Positions 12,201-23,403 of a stretch of 64,000 nucleotides of DNA are shown in pieces. A program made the translations under genes and the position numbers. The first letter of the stretch is position 1. Each line of letters starts with the position of its first letter. The notes below the pieces were generated by a model, which made no database searches, was not told the DNA's origin, and worked only from the letters and a program-made list of their open reading frames with translations. The stretch is from Dipetalonema caudispina (taxonomy: Eukaryota > Nematoda > Chromadorea > Rhabditida > Onchocercidae), in contig JABVXV010000005.1 in the NCBI GenBank assembly GCA_013365325.1, positions 620,001 to 684,000 of the forward strand. The letters are read 5' to 3'.

Positions 12201-13663
12201 TAGCTACCTGCATCCCAATAATTCAGTCTCTTCTAATAAGTTTTCTGCTTCTTCCTTTAGATTCTCCACTCTTTTATTCGTACCATCAACAACTGCTGAT
12301 GGTTGTGTTGCGGCTAAACCTTAAAGCATTTATATTTATTAATTACAAACAGCAGATAAACATTTTCTGAAATCTGGTTTCAAACTGCTCCCAATCGGGA
12401 AAATGAAGCAAATTGAAAAATGTAGCTCGATTATTTCAACGTAAAGCTTCTATTTACATGAGCAAAGTTGAGAAGGAACCAATGAACTGAAAAATGGTGC
12501 TGGCTCATCCGTTCCCGTTTGTTCTTCCTCTTTACATAAGTATGGTTGTGGAGCGATAGGAGAGCTGACTGAAGAAGCTGACGAATTTTGAGCAGAATCA
12601 TTCTGGTCAGCAACTTCACATGTATTGCTATTCTAAAATTTAATTAAATTCGGTATGTCCTCTGATTTCCTGCATTTATAGCAATTGCAAAAAACAAAGG
12701 AAGAACAACTATAATCCCCTTCAAATACAACTGTCTGCATTCTGAAATAATAACAGAGTTTCATTTTAAAAATAAAATGCATCCAGTAATTTTAAAGCTG
12801 ATTTGTTAAAAATGATACATACTTATTTCTTCATATTAAGTAAAAAAAAAATCTTAAACTATTTACGCTTCTCTCGCTGTCATTCACTTCAGAATCAGGT
12901 GACATTTCAGTATCACTTTTAACCGAAGGTAAGAGCCGTCTTGCAATCTGAAATTTGAACTAACTTGAAATGCGACTATTCCAATTCAAAGCCATTTAAT
13001 TCCCTCATTAAATCGAAGCACATACTAATGAATATACATGATTCTGAGGCCATTTACAAAGAGCGACTGGAAGAAATATAATGAAAAAGAGAGAGAAGTT
13101 AACGAGTAAGAATGGTTTCTAGCCAAAAAGTAATGATGTGTTCAGAAGGATGTAAAGCAGCAGTCCTCACCTACCATACAAACGGTAACAACTTTTTCAA
13201 ATATTGATGTTCTAAAATGTTCCTTAAATTCTGAACTTGCCATATTACCTTGGTTTGAGGAGGGTCAAAAAAAGATGTTCTGGCGCGTTTCCCCATCTTC
13301 GAGATTGATTTCTTCTTGCTCAATAATGATGATTTATTAGGATGCTAAAAAACAAAATGAAACGATTTTGAAGGATGTGAGTGGAATTACTGAAAACTTC
13401 AATCTCGAAATAATGAGATCATTTCTTGAAAATTACTAAATAAATAAGTAATTTCAAAACTATTTAGATCATGGAGAAAAAGCAAAACAAAAAAATAACA
13501 AGATTGATTAGTCATTTTTGATTACATTGTGATGTTTTTTTAAGCATACCGCTCTAGAAGAATCCCCATCAATCACAGCTATAACTGACGCCTTCCCGGA
13601 TTTTCGATTTTCCGGATTATCAGCAACTGATTCCGCCAATTTCTGTCTCCCAATTTTCAGAAC
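9256..13663 (-). CDS. Pipsqueak/CENP-B-type HTH protein without transposase domain (5' exon missing)
   Basis: Twelve exons with agreeing phases: 13663-13550, 13344-13249, 12947-12867, 12632-12458, 12319-12208, 12115-11995, 11819-11621, 11409-11258, 10970-10787, 10561-10472, 9869-9769 and 9396-9256 (stop). They give 521 residues plus an unidentified first exon. Residues 1-195 are polar and probably disordered, with basic SKKKSISKMGKRAR. Residues about 200-245 form a pipsqueak-type HTH (EEKHMILADFDAG, HEIEEKYGVSKLQ). Residues about 250-340 resemble the CENP-B/Tc5 HTH (IWLNGRQLKEQALKIAHELG, FKASEGWLDSFKRRH). The pair is the DNA-binding half of pogo/Tigger transposases, but no DDE catalytic region follows. 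Instead come a Ser/Ala linker and two helical C-terminal exons. Likely a nuclear DNA-binding protein; function unknown. The acceptor of exon 9 is the least certain. Confidence 0.8.
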
Positions 13664-16231
13664 CTGAAAGAAAGGATTACTTCATAAATTGATTCACGGT
13701 ACAAACTTTTTAAAAAGATTTCGTAAAAAGGTAACAAAACTGCGAACTCGCCTAGCCTCCCTTCTTTCCTGTCCAGAGCCTTGTCGTCGAGAAATTGAAT
13801 CAAACAGTACAGAATTTCTGATATTTTACTATTTTAACAGAAGTTTTTGAACAATGAAGGGAAGGAAAATCCCAGTGGAAAAGAGCACGAGAAATCCCGG
13901 TGGAATGAAAATAGTGCTGTAGCCGATTAATGTAATGAAAATATTATAAACTGCAACCAGGAACTCGCATTAAGGTAAAGAAGGGAGAAGGGAATGTTGC
14001 GTACTGATGGACTCACGCAATGAGAGATGAAAGAGCGAGGGAGCATCATAGGGGTTGCAATCTTATGCAAATTTCCTAGCTTTATGCACATCTCAAAAAT
14101 TTCTTCGCATTTGAGAAGATAATGAATCAGTTGGCATGTGCTTCATTTCAGAACATTACTCTCCATCCTATCCCGAGATTCCCCAAAGCCTTTCGTTTCC
14201 CTATTCCTTATCTTCCGAGCTCATTCCTCCATTTCTCTTTCTCTCTTTCGTCCTCTCAAATTGAACTTCACATTAAATTTCTTCCTTCCTAATTTAAACG
14301 AAGTATTAATTATTTTCAAAAGTGCAACAAATATCGTAACGAAAAGTGAAGTAGTGATAAATTAATGGAATAAAAATTTCAAATTAATTTAAATAATTAC
14401 CGCGTTTTTCCATGTCATTTTATATCCCGTTTTAGATACAGCGATGTTAGCTGTCTTAGCTGTTGATGAAGTAGCTGTGGACGATAATGGTGACGCTGAA
14501 TGCTTCCCAGGTCGTCGCATAGCTGCCACTCTATTCTACCATTCAAATTGGGACTTTCCTGGAAATGCATGGAAATTCCGATCTAACTTCAATAATTTGA
14601 ACAAGAAGAGTCTTCTTACAGTATTTCTATGAATATTAATTATCCCGTTATTCCTCATGTTAACTTAAACAAAAATGACGGGTCATCGTGTTAACTTTTC
14701 GAACGCCAAATATCCATTTATTCCTCCGTCGGGTACGTAATCACTACTTGATTTCTTAATTTATGTTGGGCACTTCGGAAGAGAAAATTGGGCGCCTATA
14801 ACACCCATACGTAAAATATACACGTACAATGCAGACGTACGCATACGTGAATACTACCAGTAGCAATAATATCACGAAGTCAGGGAGGGTGCGTCCTGTT
14901 GTTGAAATGTACATCCAATCCTCTGCAAAGTAATTGAAAGGGGGCGACTCAGAGAGAGAGGAAGGGCTAGGCAGGGAGAGGAAGAGAATCTCCCCTTCAC
15001 TTCCTACTTTTCTCGATATTAAATACACTTCACTTTTTCTTGCAATCTCTGGAATTCGTAAACAACTTCAAATTTTTAAATATTCTTTGCCAGTCTGGCT
15101 CTGCTAGACAAGGGTTTCCATAGGTCATGCCATAAGTTACATTCATTTTCTTTTTTCTCTCACCCTCCCTCTCTCTTTTTCTCTAAGGACTTCTCCTACC
15201 TCTCCTCTGATTTTAACTTTTCATTCAAGTCTTCACCCCTTTGAAAACACCCTCTTCCTTCCATTGTCTCACCCTTCCAACCCCTCTCTCTCTCTCTCCC
15301 TCCATCTCTCTCCACTTGCTTCGATAATTCCAAAAAATTGCCAGTGATTAAGCAGGTGAGCATTAGCAGTGCCTTTCTTCAGATTGTGTTCAAGGACTTC
15401 GATTTTTTCCACGCGATATTCTATAATGTAATCACTTAAATACACTAAATCTCAACTTCACCTAACTGATGCGGAAAAGTGCCGGTTGGCATCAGTAAAT
15501 TTCAGCACAACTTTCAGGTTTGTTTGGCTCCTGCGGAATGCATAAAATGAGGTCAAGCATCTATTTCAGACCTAATCATTCATTCGCTGTTCCTTCATCC
15601 AGAGAATCCAACGTATCACTCGACTTTATATTGCTAGCCATACCCGAATAAGCTATGATACTTTACCATTTATCCTTTTCGTTTCATTTTAACATGTTGT
15701 AACTAAAAGAAACGCTCTCGTTATATGTTAGAAATGTTTAAAAATATGAAAAGTTAAGATTCGAAATCTCCGTAAAATTAATGAAATATGAACAATTTTG
15801 ATGAGCCAAACAAAGCATATAACAAAAATCCCAAAGATATTCATTGATTATGCCCATTTCTGGATATCGATCAATAAATATCACGAATGATCACTGTGTA
15901 AAAACTAGAAATCACGAAAGTTTTTGTTTGAAATACGTTTGTGTATATCAATAAGTTCATTTCCCTAAATCAACGATTGCATTAGGTTGATGCGGGGACT
16001 CTAAAGGCCTAGAGAATAGCATCCAGAAAAAGCCTTATTAGACTTGCTTTGTTCTATAGCATGTCCTAAATATATACACCTTTCTAGAAATGTAATGGAA
16101 AGATAGTGACCGCCACACATATCCATGTCATACGTCATACGTCAATCTTGTGCTGCAAAAATCATTTATACAACTTTAGTTGAGCCCAATTAATTATATT
16201 TAGTTCGAAATAATCCATCCAAAAATTTCGT
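13664..16231. other. region without a resolved gene
   Basis: The 5' exon and promoter of the HTH gene should lie in its left part, but no ATG exon with a phase-0 donor could be chosen. ORFs at 14138-14365 (+), 14444-14632 (+) and 14756-15028 (-) lack family signatures. The 15128-15316 stretch is pyrimidine-rich. Two copies of CATACGT lie at 16128-16144. Confidence 0.4.
15128..15316. repeat. polypyrimidine (CT-rich) tract
   Basis: The + strand is dominated by C and T, including CTCTCTCTCTCTC and CCCTCCATCTCTCTCC blocks. It is simple-sequence or low-complexity DNA. It could be a purine-tract promoter element for the minus-strand gene or just expansion. Confidence 0.6.
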
Positions 16232-17787
16232 TCAATGGCAGGAAAGTAATGTGTTTTTAGGCCAATCACAAACAGTTGCTGCCGGATTCCATACCAAATT
16301 ACTAGGACAATGCATCCTAATCCATCGACCCTGTGCGCACTGATAATATCGTTGACAATCAGTCGGATCAGCACTATAGCCTGATGGTTCGCTACTTTCC
16401 TGAAATTTGATGAATTATGTGAAGTTTTGAAAATTAACTTTAGAAGTGAAGAGTCATTGGTGAAGCATAAAGGACGAAAGAGGAAGGGAAGAGAACTCCC
16501 AAGTGTCTTGAAGCTATTCAAGAAAAATGCTTCTTCTTCGGCAGTTGTTGAAAAAACTTTATATGTTTGTATACTGTTCGCGATACTTGCTTATATTATT
16601 CTAGGCATATCTGATAACAGATTTATAACATATTTGACCTACAGTGCATGCCAGTCCTGGAGCAATATTTCTCGATTCAAAGCCTTGTTGACATTTATTT
16701 CTCGCAGCACCAAATACGCATCGATTCAGCGTACGATCGAATATTTGACCATCAGGACAGATTTGACGTTCAAAGTGACGATCGTCACCAACACAAGAGT
16801 AGTACCTTCTGCAGCTAGTTTCATCAGCCCGTGATTCACCGTACTTACAAGGTTGTGACGGTGAAGTTGAGAGTTCATATGTTCGACTGGGACAAACATA
16901 GTCTGCATGGCAACGCTTCAACTGAAATTCTACTCTAATTCGGAAGGTTAAAAATTAAAGTTAAGCTGTTAATATTATGGTGAGGGAACATTTCTTGTTA
17001 TTAAAGGCAATGGAATCAATGATTTAAATAAAACTCACTGTAGGATCAAAGAAGGTATTGGTTGGACAAAATCGCAATTTATATTTTCTGTTGACACATT
17101 CATAATAAGCAATGCAATCACTGCCAGTTGGTGCTATATCACCAGGATTGCACTCTAAAACACCGAATTTTTACAATATGAATTTTTCATTTATTTCATT
17201 TTCGATTCTTTTAAGATTGGGAAGTGAACAGAGAGTTCTTTCAGGAAAAGTTTCAACTCTTTCAAAAAAGAATTAAAGAAGAAAATGAGAGGAGAGAGGT
17301 GGTAAGAAACGAAAACTTCATTTTATTTTTAACCATCTGTGGGAAGATTAATTTAAATCTAGCAAAAAGAAATGTAACCTATAGTTGCCCGATCATGGCG
17401 ATTGATGGATTGTTGACTTTCTGGAACCATAATGCCAGCAACATCTCGTGACTGAAAATGTTTTTTCCAGAGAAATAAATTTAATTTTCAGTCTTCGATC
17501 TTCAATAGAGCAAAATAATTTTCAGTCAGAAGAAAAAAATCTACGACTTGTCAGGAATTCTGGAAAATTGAGAAGGAGAGAAGATAATACATCTGCAAAT
17601 CAATAATCCAGTACAGTGACGAACTTTGACCCAAATTTATTTCCCTAAGAAGAAATTAACTCACCTGTTGAAATGACTGCAAATTTTGGCAATGGAATGA
17701 ATTCTGACTCGGATTCATTGTTTCACATTTTTTTTCAGATTCAACATTCACTATTGCAAGAAAAATAAGCAGTACAGTAATAAACAT
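16232..17787 (-). CDS. secreted protein with three chitin-binding CBM14 (peritrophin-A) domains
   Basis: Five exons: 17787-17665, 17451-17379, 17154-17039, 16921-16643 and 16399-16232, phases consistent, 252 residues. The N-terminus MFITVLLIFLAIVNVES is a clear signal peptide. After a Ser/Gln-rich segment come three six-Cys CBM14 modules: CNPGDIAPTGSDCIAYYECV onward, CKYGESRADETSCRRYYSCV onward, and a C-terminal module with DPTDCQRYYQCAQGRW and VWNPAATVCDWP. Each shows the aromatic C-x-x-YY-x-C core that binds chitin. In nematodes such proteins sit in eggshell, cuticle or microfilarial sheath, so an extracellular chitin-coat role is inferred. Stop at 16232-16234. Confidence 0.9.
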
Positions 17788-17898
17788 TTTTCACTTGTTT
17801 AAAATATCAAACAACGAGATAGCTGTAAAATGACATACGTATACTAAGTAAGTGTATTATTCGGAATCTTTCTATGAAACAGTAATATTTCTTAACAA

Positions 17899-18279
17899 TT
17901 ATTTATAAACGATAACAACACGTTGAAAGAATCTGCCGTCGATAGAACGGAAAAGATTCTGAAAAATCTCTGATCGAATCTTTCCGAACCGCCGATCGTC
18001 TTTGAACCCCAACAGAAAATGGAATTTTCTCAATTTTTTCAAGCAACTGAAGACACCAAGCAGTGATGAGAAATGAAGAGAATAGTGGATAAGCTCTGCT
18101 GAACAGACGGAACAACATATGCCATTTATTACATCATGTCTCGAAGTTTTTCCACGAATGCTTTGTTTAAATTTAATTTCAGGTTGTTCGTGTGATTTAC
18201 GACCAATAATTGTTGTTGAGATACAATCCCATATTTCACTACAAATCAGACAATTCGAATTATCATGAACACTGCCCAT
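17899..18279 (-). CDS. doubtful single-exon ORF, 126 residues with Cys pairs
   Basis: An uninterrupted 126-codon ORF is unusual for this AT-rich spacer DNA. The translation has Cys pairs near the N-terminus (CLICSEIWDC) and middle (GICCSVC), and a basic C-terminal half. I recognise no family and see no signal peptide. It lies just upstream of the CBM14 gene on the same strand, so it could also be non-coding promoter sequence that happens to be open. Long ORFs do arise by chance. Confidence 0.25.
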   Translation of the reverse strand: MGSVHDNSNCLICSEIWDCISTTIIGRKSHEQPEIKFKQSIRGKTSRHDVINGICCSVCSAELIHYSLHFSSLLGVFSCLKKLRKFHFLLGFKDDRRFGKIRSEIFQNLFRSIDGRFFQRVVIVYK

Positions 18280-18590
18280 TATGATTACTTAAATTGGGAA
18301 ATATTGTACTATAATTTGGCGAATTATTTCAAACTCTTGTCAATAATTTGAATAAAATTTTCGAACTATGTATGGAACAGTGTAAAAGCTTCTTTCATTG
18401 CAATCTTTCGTCCAAAAAATATGTTCGGTCGTTTTCCTTCTTATATTTAACATAAGAAAATTGTTATCAAAGCTTGAACAATGAAGACTATTCTTTAATT
18501 TCTTCTTTTGAACAGAATACAGTTTAGAGTGGACTATTTAGCCACAATATTTTTTATGAACTGATATATCTGTGCTTGTGTTCTGTGTGT

Positions 18591-18639
18591 GTATGTATGT
18601 ATGTATGTATGTATGTATGTATGTATGTATGTATGTATG
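18591..18639. repeat. (GTAT)n microsatellite
   Basis: About twelve perfect tandem copies of GTAT (49 nt), preceded by a short GT run. Ordinary simple-sequence repeat, probably length-polymorphic. Confidence 0.95.
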
Positions 18640-19226
18640 CGTGAATACAAAACCCCATAAATTCGAGAGATCAATCATCTGTAAATAAAGGCTTCACAAA
18701 ATCAAGTAATACGTAAATAAACACTTACTGATTATTGAAAAACGTAATAAACATCAAATATATTATCTGAGAAAGTGAATGAATACCATAATCACTGAGT
18801 AATAAATGAGATGCAAGTTTTCATTATAAGGAATAATTTACAACGTAACTTTAATGTTATGTGGCAGACTACAAAAATATCAGCATCATATTACTCTAAA
18901 TGCGTGCAACAACTTCAAAGTTTAATTTCAAAAGTTGATTTTATTCAATCGTTTGACTCCTAAATTATATCTCATAGCATTCCTCCAACGGCATTCTCAA
19001 AAAAAGCGAATTCAATCAAAATAATACAATTTACAAAACAAATGATATTGTTCAATAATGAACTCATTAACTTATTTGATATCAAAAAATTTTAAGATTA
19101 ATACATAAATGAGAAATGTCTATGACCCAGATTTCACTATCTAATTTTCATATTATGATACTTTGCATGGAATAGAACATGCATCAAATTTTAAAAGCAT
19201 ACACCACCAGTGCCAGTTGCTCGTTT

Positions 19227-22200
19227 TTAAATATCATCGTTCCCAGGCATATCGAACTGGCTAGCGAACTGCTCCACTTTTTCCCCTAATTTATCAATAT
19301 CTGCCATAATTTGAGCATTCGAGCTAGTAAATTCTACCAAGTCTTTCAGCGTTTTACCTACCTGTTCTTGATATTTCATCAAAATTTCCACCCCTGTAAA
19401 AGTAATCGTATGACATTCAAGTGATTTCACGAAGAAGTTAAAGAAGCTGCTTCTGAATTATTCAAAATTGCAATTGCTATTAAGCTATTCGCAGAATTTG
19501 CAAAAAATTATACCTTCATGAATAAAATCAGCAACTCTAATGAAATCATTTTCTTTCAATCCTCGTGTAGTAAGAGCTGGTGTTCCAAGACGTATACCGC
19601 TCGGATGTAGAGCGCTCTGGTCTCCTAAAATCAAGCAATTAAGATACGTCACAAAATCATTAGGTTATGCCACAATGGTTTTAGACTTCGCACAACGAAC
19701 AGTACAACATTTGACAAAGTTTTTTAATTTATGGTTTTGCATCACATCATAACGGTGTTTCTAAAAAAAGTAAGTGAAATAACAATGTATTTCTCATGAA
19801 TGAAAACATCAACCTGGACAAGTATTACGATTGCAAATAATATGAGCTAAATTTAGCACATGTTCCACTTTCTCACCGTCCAAACCTTTTGGACGTAAAT
19901 CCACCAAGCAGAGATGAGTATCAGTTCCACCTAAAAAAGAAAAAAAAAACGATAAATTAGTCGAACTCAGTATAAAATGATGAAATTTATCAAATAAAGC
20001 TGACAATTGAATAAATGCTTGACTTTTCTGGTCACAGTTGAATTTCCATTGCCATGCAGATTCAAGTATGTCCATCTTTTAGAGAGTCATAAAATGAGTA
20101 GATAAGCATTTAAAAAATAAGAGTTATAAAAATCAACAAAAAACATGTTAGATTGGCAGTCTACTATTTCCCATAAGGTAAAGGGTTTCCCCAACAGTGA
20201 GTGAATGTGCAAGTCATCTTTTAGCAATTTTGTATATATTAAATGAAATATAAAAGTGAAGAAGTCATATAACAAGTAACCATGCAACACAATTGATAAT
20301 AAACTGTAATAATAAAAGTGAATTTCAGTAGTAATAAATACTGCAAGTAAAATGCACATTAATAATATTAACATATGTGATAAGACCTTGAACAATGTTC
20401 AACCTCTCGACCTGTTCTATTGCACATTTATTAATAAACTAATGAACAAAAACAACCTGTAACCAAAGTATAACCAAGTTCCATCAACCTATTTGCAAGT
20501 GCTTGAGAGTTTATCAAAATCTGCTTGGAATATTCAACAAAATCTTCCGTAAGGCACTGGCGTAAGGCAACAGCAATGCCTAAAACAAAAACCATGGATA
20601 ATATAAGCAAAACTCCTTTAGTTTTTCAACCATTGACAGTTAAAAAAAAAAGTAAACATTAAATAGCAGCAGAAGTAAGTTCAGGTAACAACAAAATAAC
20701 TGCTAGTAAAGTCATGATAACAATAATTTCAGCGATTACTTCAACAGTAATTGAAAACGTTGACGAAGATGAAGGTAATAATCTGATTTTAAGAGAATGG
20801 ATCGTCATTGAAAATTTGAAAAATGTTCAAAAATAAAAGGATCTAAACTGTAAAAATTTACCGGCTATTGTATGATTATGAGGTCCACCTTGTAATCCTG
20901 GAAATACGGCAGAATCTATCCTCCGTTCCAAATCGTACATCACTTTCTCCCCTTTTGGAGTTATTTTCTTCAAACCTAAATGACATTCAAATTTACAACT
21001 TTCAAATGTAATTAATTGATGCATTTTAAGAAAGAAAGATCTGCATGTAAATAGCAAAAGTGATAACCTTTTCTATAAAAAATTAATGCCCCACGAGGAC
21101 CCCGAAGTGATTTGTGGGTTGTTGTTGTAATAACATCAGCATATTCAAAAGGTGATGGAATGACATTTGCAGCAACTAGGCCCGAGATATGCGCCATATC
21201 AGCCAATAAATAAGCACCACATTTATCAGCTATCTTACGGAAGCGACTATAATCCAGTAAGCGTGAATAACAACTTGTACCTGGAAATTATGGAATACAA
21301 ATGTTACCAAGAACTAACAAATTTCTAAATCTTATTATTTCATACTGTTTTAATAAAAACCTTTAAAGCTGCACAAAATATTCTGTTGTCCTACCTCATC
21401 ATTCAGGTATGAAAAACTCTGTGGGAAATCACAGCAACATGGGAAAAAATATAAAAATTCGGTGTGTCGACAACGTGAGCTACGTTGCTGAATTGAAGAA
21501 TGAAAAACTGAACTTACCTGCTATGATGATATTTGGACGAAACAGTAATGCAGTGTACTCTAACTGACTGTAATCGATATAACCAGTTTTGGGATCAACT
21601 TTGTAAGGCATCGACTGAAAAAATGAGGCCGTTGCCGAAACTTTTCGTCGAGGTGTAAAAAACCTAGAAACTTCGTACAGAAGTTAGAGAGAACTAAGTT
21701 TTGATTACCAAAACATATCTTAAAAGGTGCTGTCTATGAACAGACGACTACTTGAAAAACTTTCCCCATTATTCTTTATAAAATGCGTCTCACTTTAAAA
21801 AACAACAGATTCTGGAATTAGAAGTAGCTACGAAGCCTACCAAAGCGACTACAGCGATTTAACATTTGATTAGTGGAAAATAAAATTGGATATTTTGAGC
21901 GATTATGGTACACTAAGTACAGTAACTAAAACTATAAATCTCAATTCTAGTTATCCGCAGTTTTTTTATTTGATTTACTGATAACTAGAAACTTAATTTC
22001 CTAATTCTCTCATCCAATGTATGGATCTTTACCCGTGGGTCAAATGTCCACCATCAGGCAAGTCTAAACCCATAATTCGGCCGTTTGGTTCTAGTAAGCC
22101 CATGTAAACAGCAAGGTTTGCTGGTGAACCCGAGAGGGCTTGCACATTCACACCCCATTTCTTGTCATCCAAACCAAATACCTGAAAAATAAACTCTGTT

Positions 22201-23362
22201 TATAAGTCACAAAGAAGTATTAATACAACATAACATTTTTGAAAAAATATTTTTAGTTATATTACGAAAGGACTAAGAACAAAAAAAAAAAATTCACTTA
22301 GAAATTAAAACAATGATGGTAACGTAAATAAATTTTTAGCAAGGTCACGCTTTGGAGATGAAGACACTTCATGCACAGCTAATTTGTCTGCTTCGAAATT
22401 TTAGAGTCAGAAGAACGCTAGAAAAAAAATGGACTCTACGCATTTCAACAAACAATAAAAATCGATGTGTACCCGAAGAGCACGGCTTCGACATAATACT
22501 TCCATTTGATCAATGAATTCATTGCCTCCATAATATCTAAACAAAAATTCCACTAAAAACAGAAACAAATTTCATCCCTTCCATATTCTTTGCCAATTTT
22601 AAAAATTCTTTAAAAAATACATCTTGTAATGATAAGATATAGTAGCATGCGAAATGAAATCAAATGGTAGATCAGATAAAATGAAGAATGAAATCAAACA
22701 AACTACTCATTTATAAAAAGATCATTGGAAATAATGAACCTGGCACCAGGATAGCCTTCTGAATATTTATTTGACATTGAGGAACCTAACGCATCATGAA
22801 CAGCTTTAGATGTGAAATTTTCACTCGCGATTAGTTCCAGTCCTCGTTTCTGCCTTTGCTTTTCCTGCAACGTTTTGAAAGAAAAAACGATGAGTTACAA
22901 AGTCACAAAAAATACTCTCCTATCATTCAAATCTCCTATCATTCAAATCCTTCAAATGGGAGTTAGAACTGAAAGGTTACTTTAAGACCAAACAAGTAAA
23001 GAGATTCAGGGCAAAAAGCCAAAGTAAGTGAGCGATGCTTGAGAGGAAAACTGAATCCTCACAAAGAAAGAATAAAAATTTTTTTGATATTACAATACAC
23101 ATCGCAGCATACGGAAATACGATAATAATCCCATACTATATTATTTCTTACTGGGTTAGCAAAGATGTGAAATTGAGTAATTTATGTATAGCTAGTGACA
23201 AATTAAATTTAAATTAAATCAAAGACTTTGCAGTCATTTAGCAAAGTTTAAAGAAAACTTCTTGACAGGTAGAAACTTTCAGGAAAAAGTGGTAAGCAAG
23301 AAAACCTTTCGCATGATTTGATAAGCTTCAGGATCGACGATACTCAATGAATCTTTCAACAT
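19227..23362 (-). CDS. mel-32: serine hydroxymethyltransferase (SHMT)
   Basis: PLP enzyme that converts serine and tetrahydrofolate to glycine and methylene-THF, the main entry to one-carbon metabolism. Eleven exons with matching phases: 23362-23306, 22864-22740, 22536-22473, 22181-22033, 21663-21518, 21280-21068, 20975-20862, 20579-20457, 19930-19814, 19624-19514 and 19393-19227, giving 461 residues. Signatures are [49 protein letters not shown], the PLP-lysine motif [13 protein letters not shown] (Lys about 237), [11 protein letters not shown] and [14 protein letters not shown]. All catalytic landmarks look intact. The first exon is open upstream to an acceptor ending at 23404, so the N-terminus could be longer; the chosen ATG gives a cytosolic-length protein. 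The symbol is that of the C. elegans gene. Confidence 0.95.
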
Positions 23363-23403
23363 ATTTCTGCTCGAATAATGAATTCGTTCTATACCCTTAA
23401 GCG
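23363..23403 (-). promoter_or_regulatory. open leader of SHMT behind a splice acceptor
   Basis: On the minus strand CATTTCCAG ends at 23404. The 41 nt to the chosen ATG contain no in-frame stop. It is either an SL trans-spliced 5' UTR or the start of an internal exon of a longer isoform. Confidence 0.4.

Noticed and set aside
14756..15028. Minus-strand ORF of 90 codons with a hydrophobic stretch
   Set aside because: No splice sites that could feed the HTH gene in phase and no family resemblance; partly low-complexity sequence.
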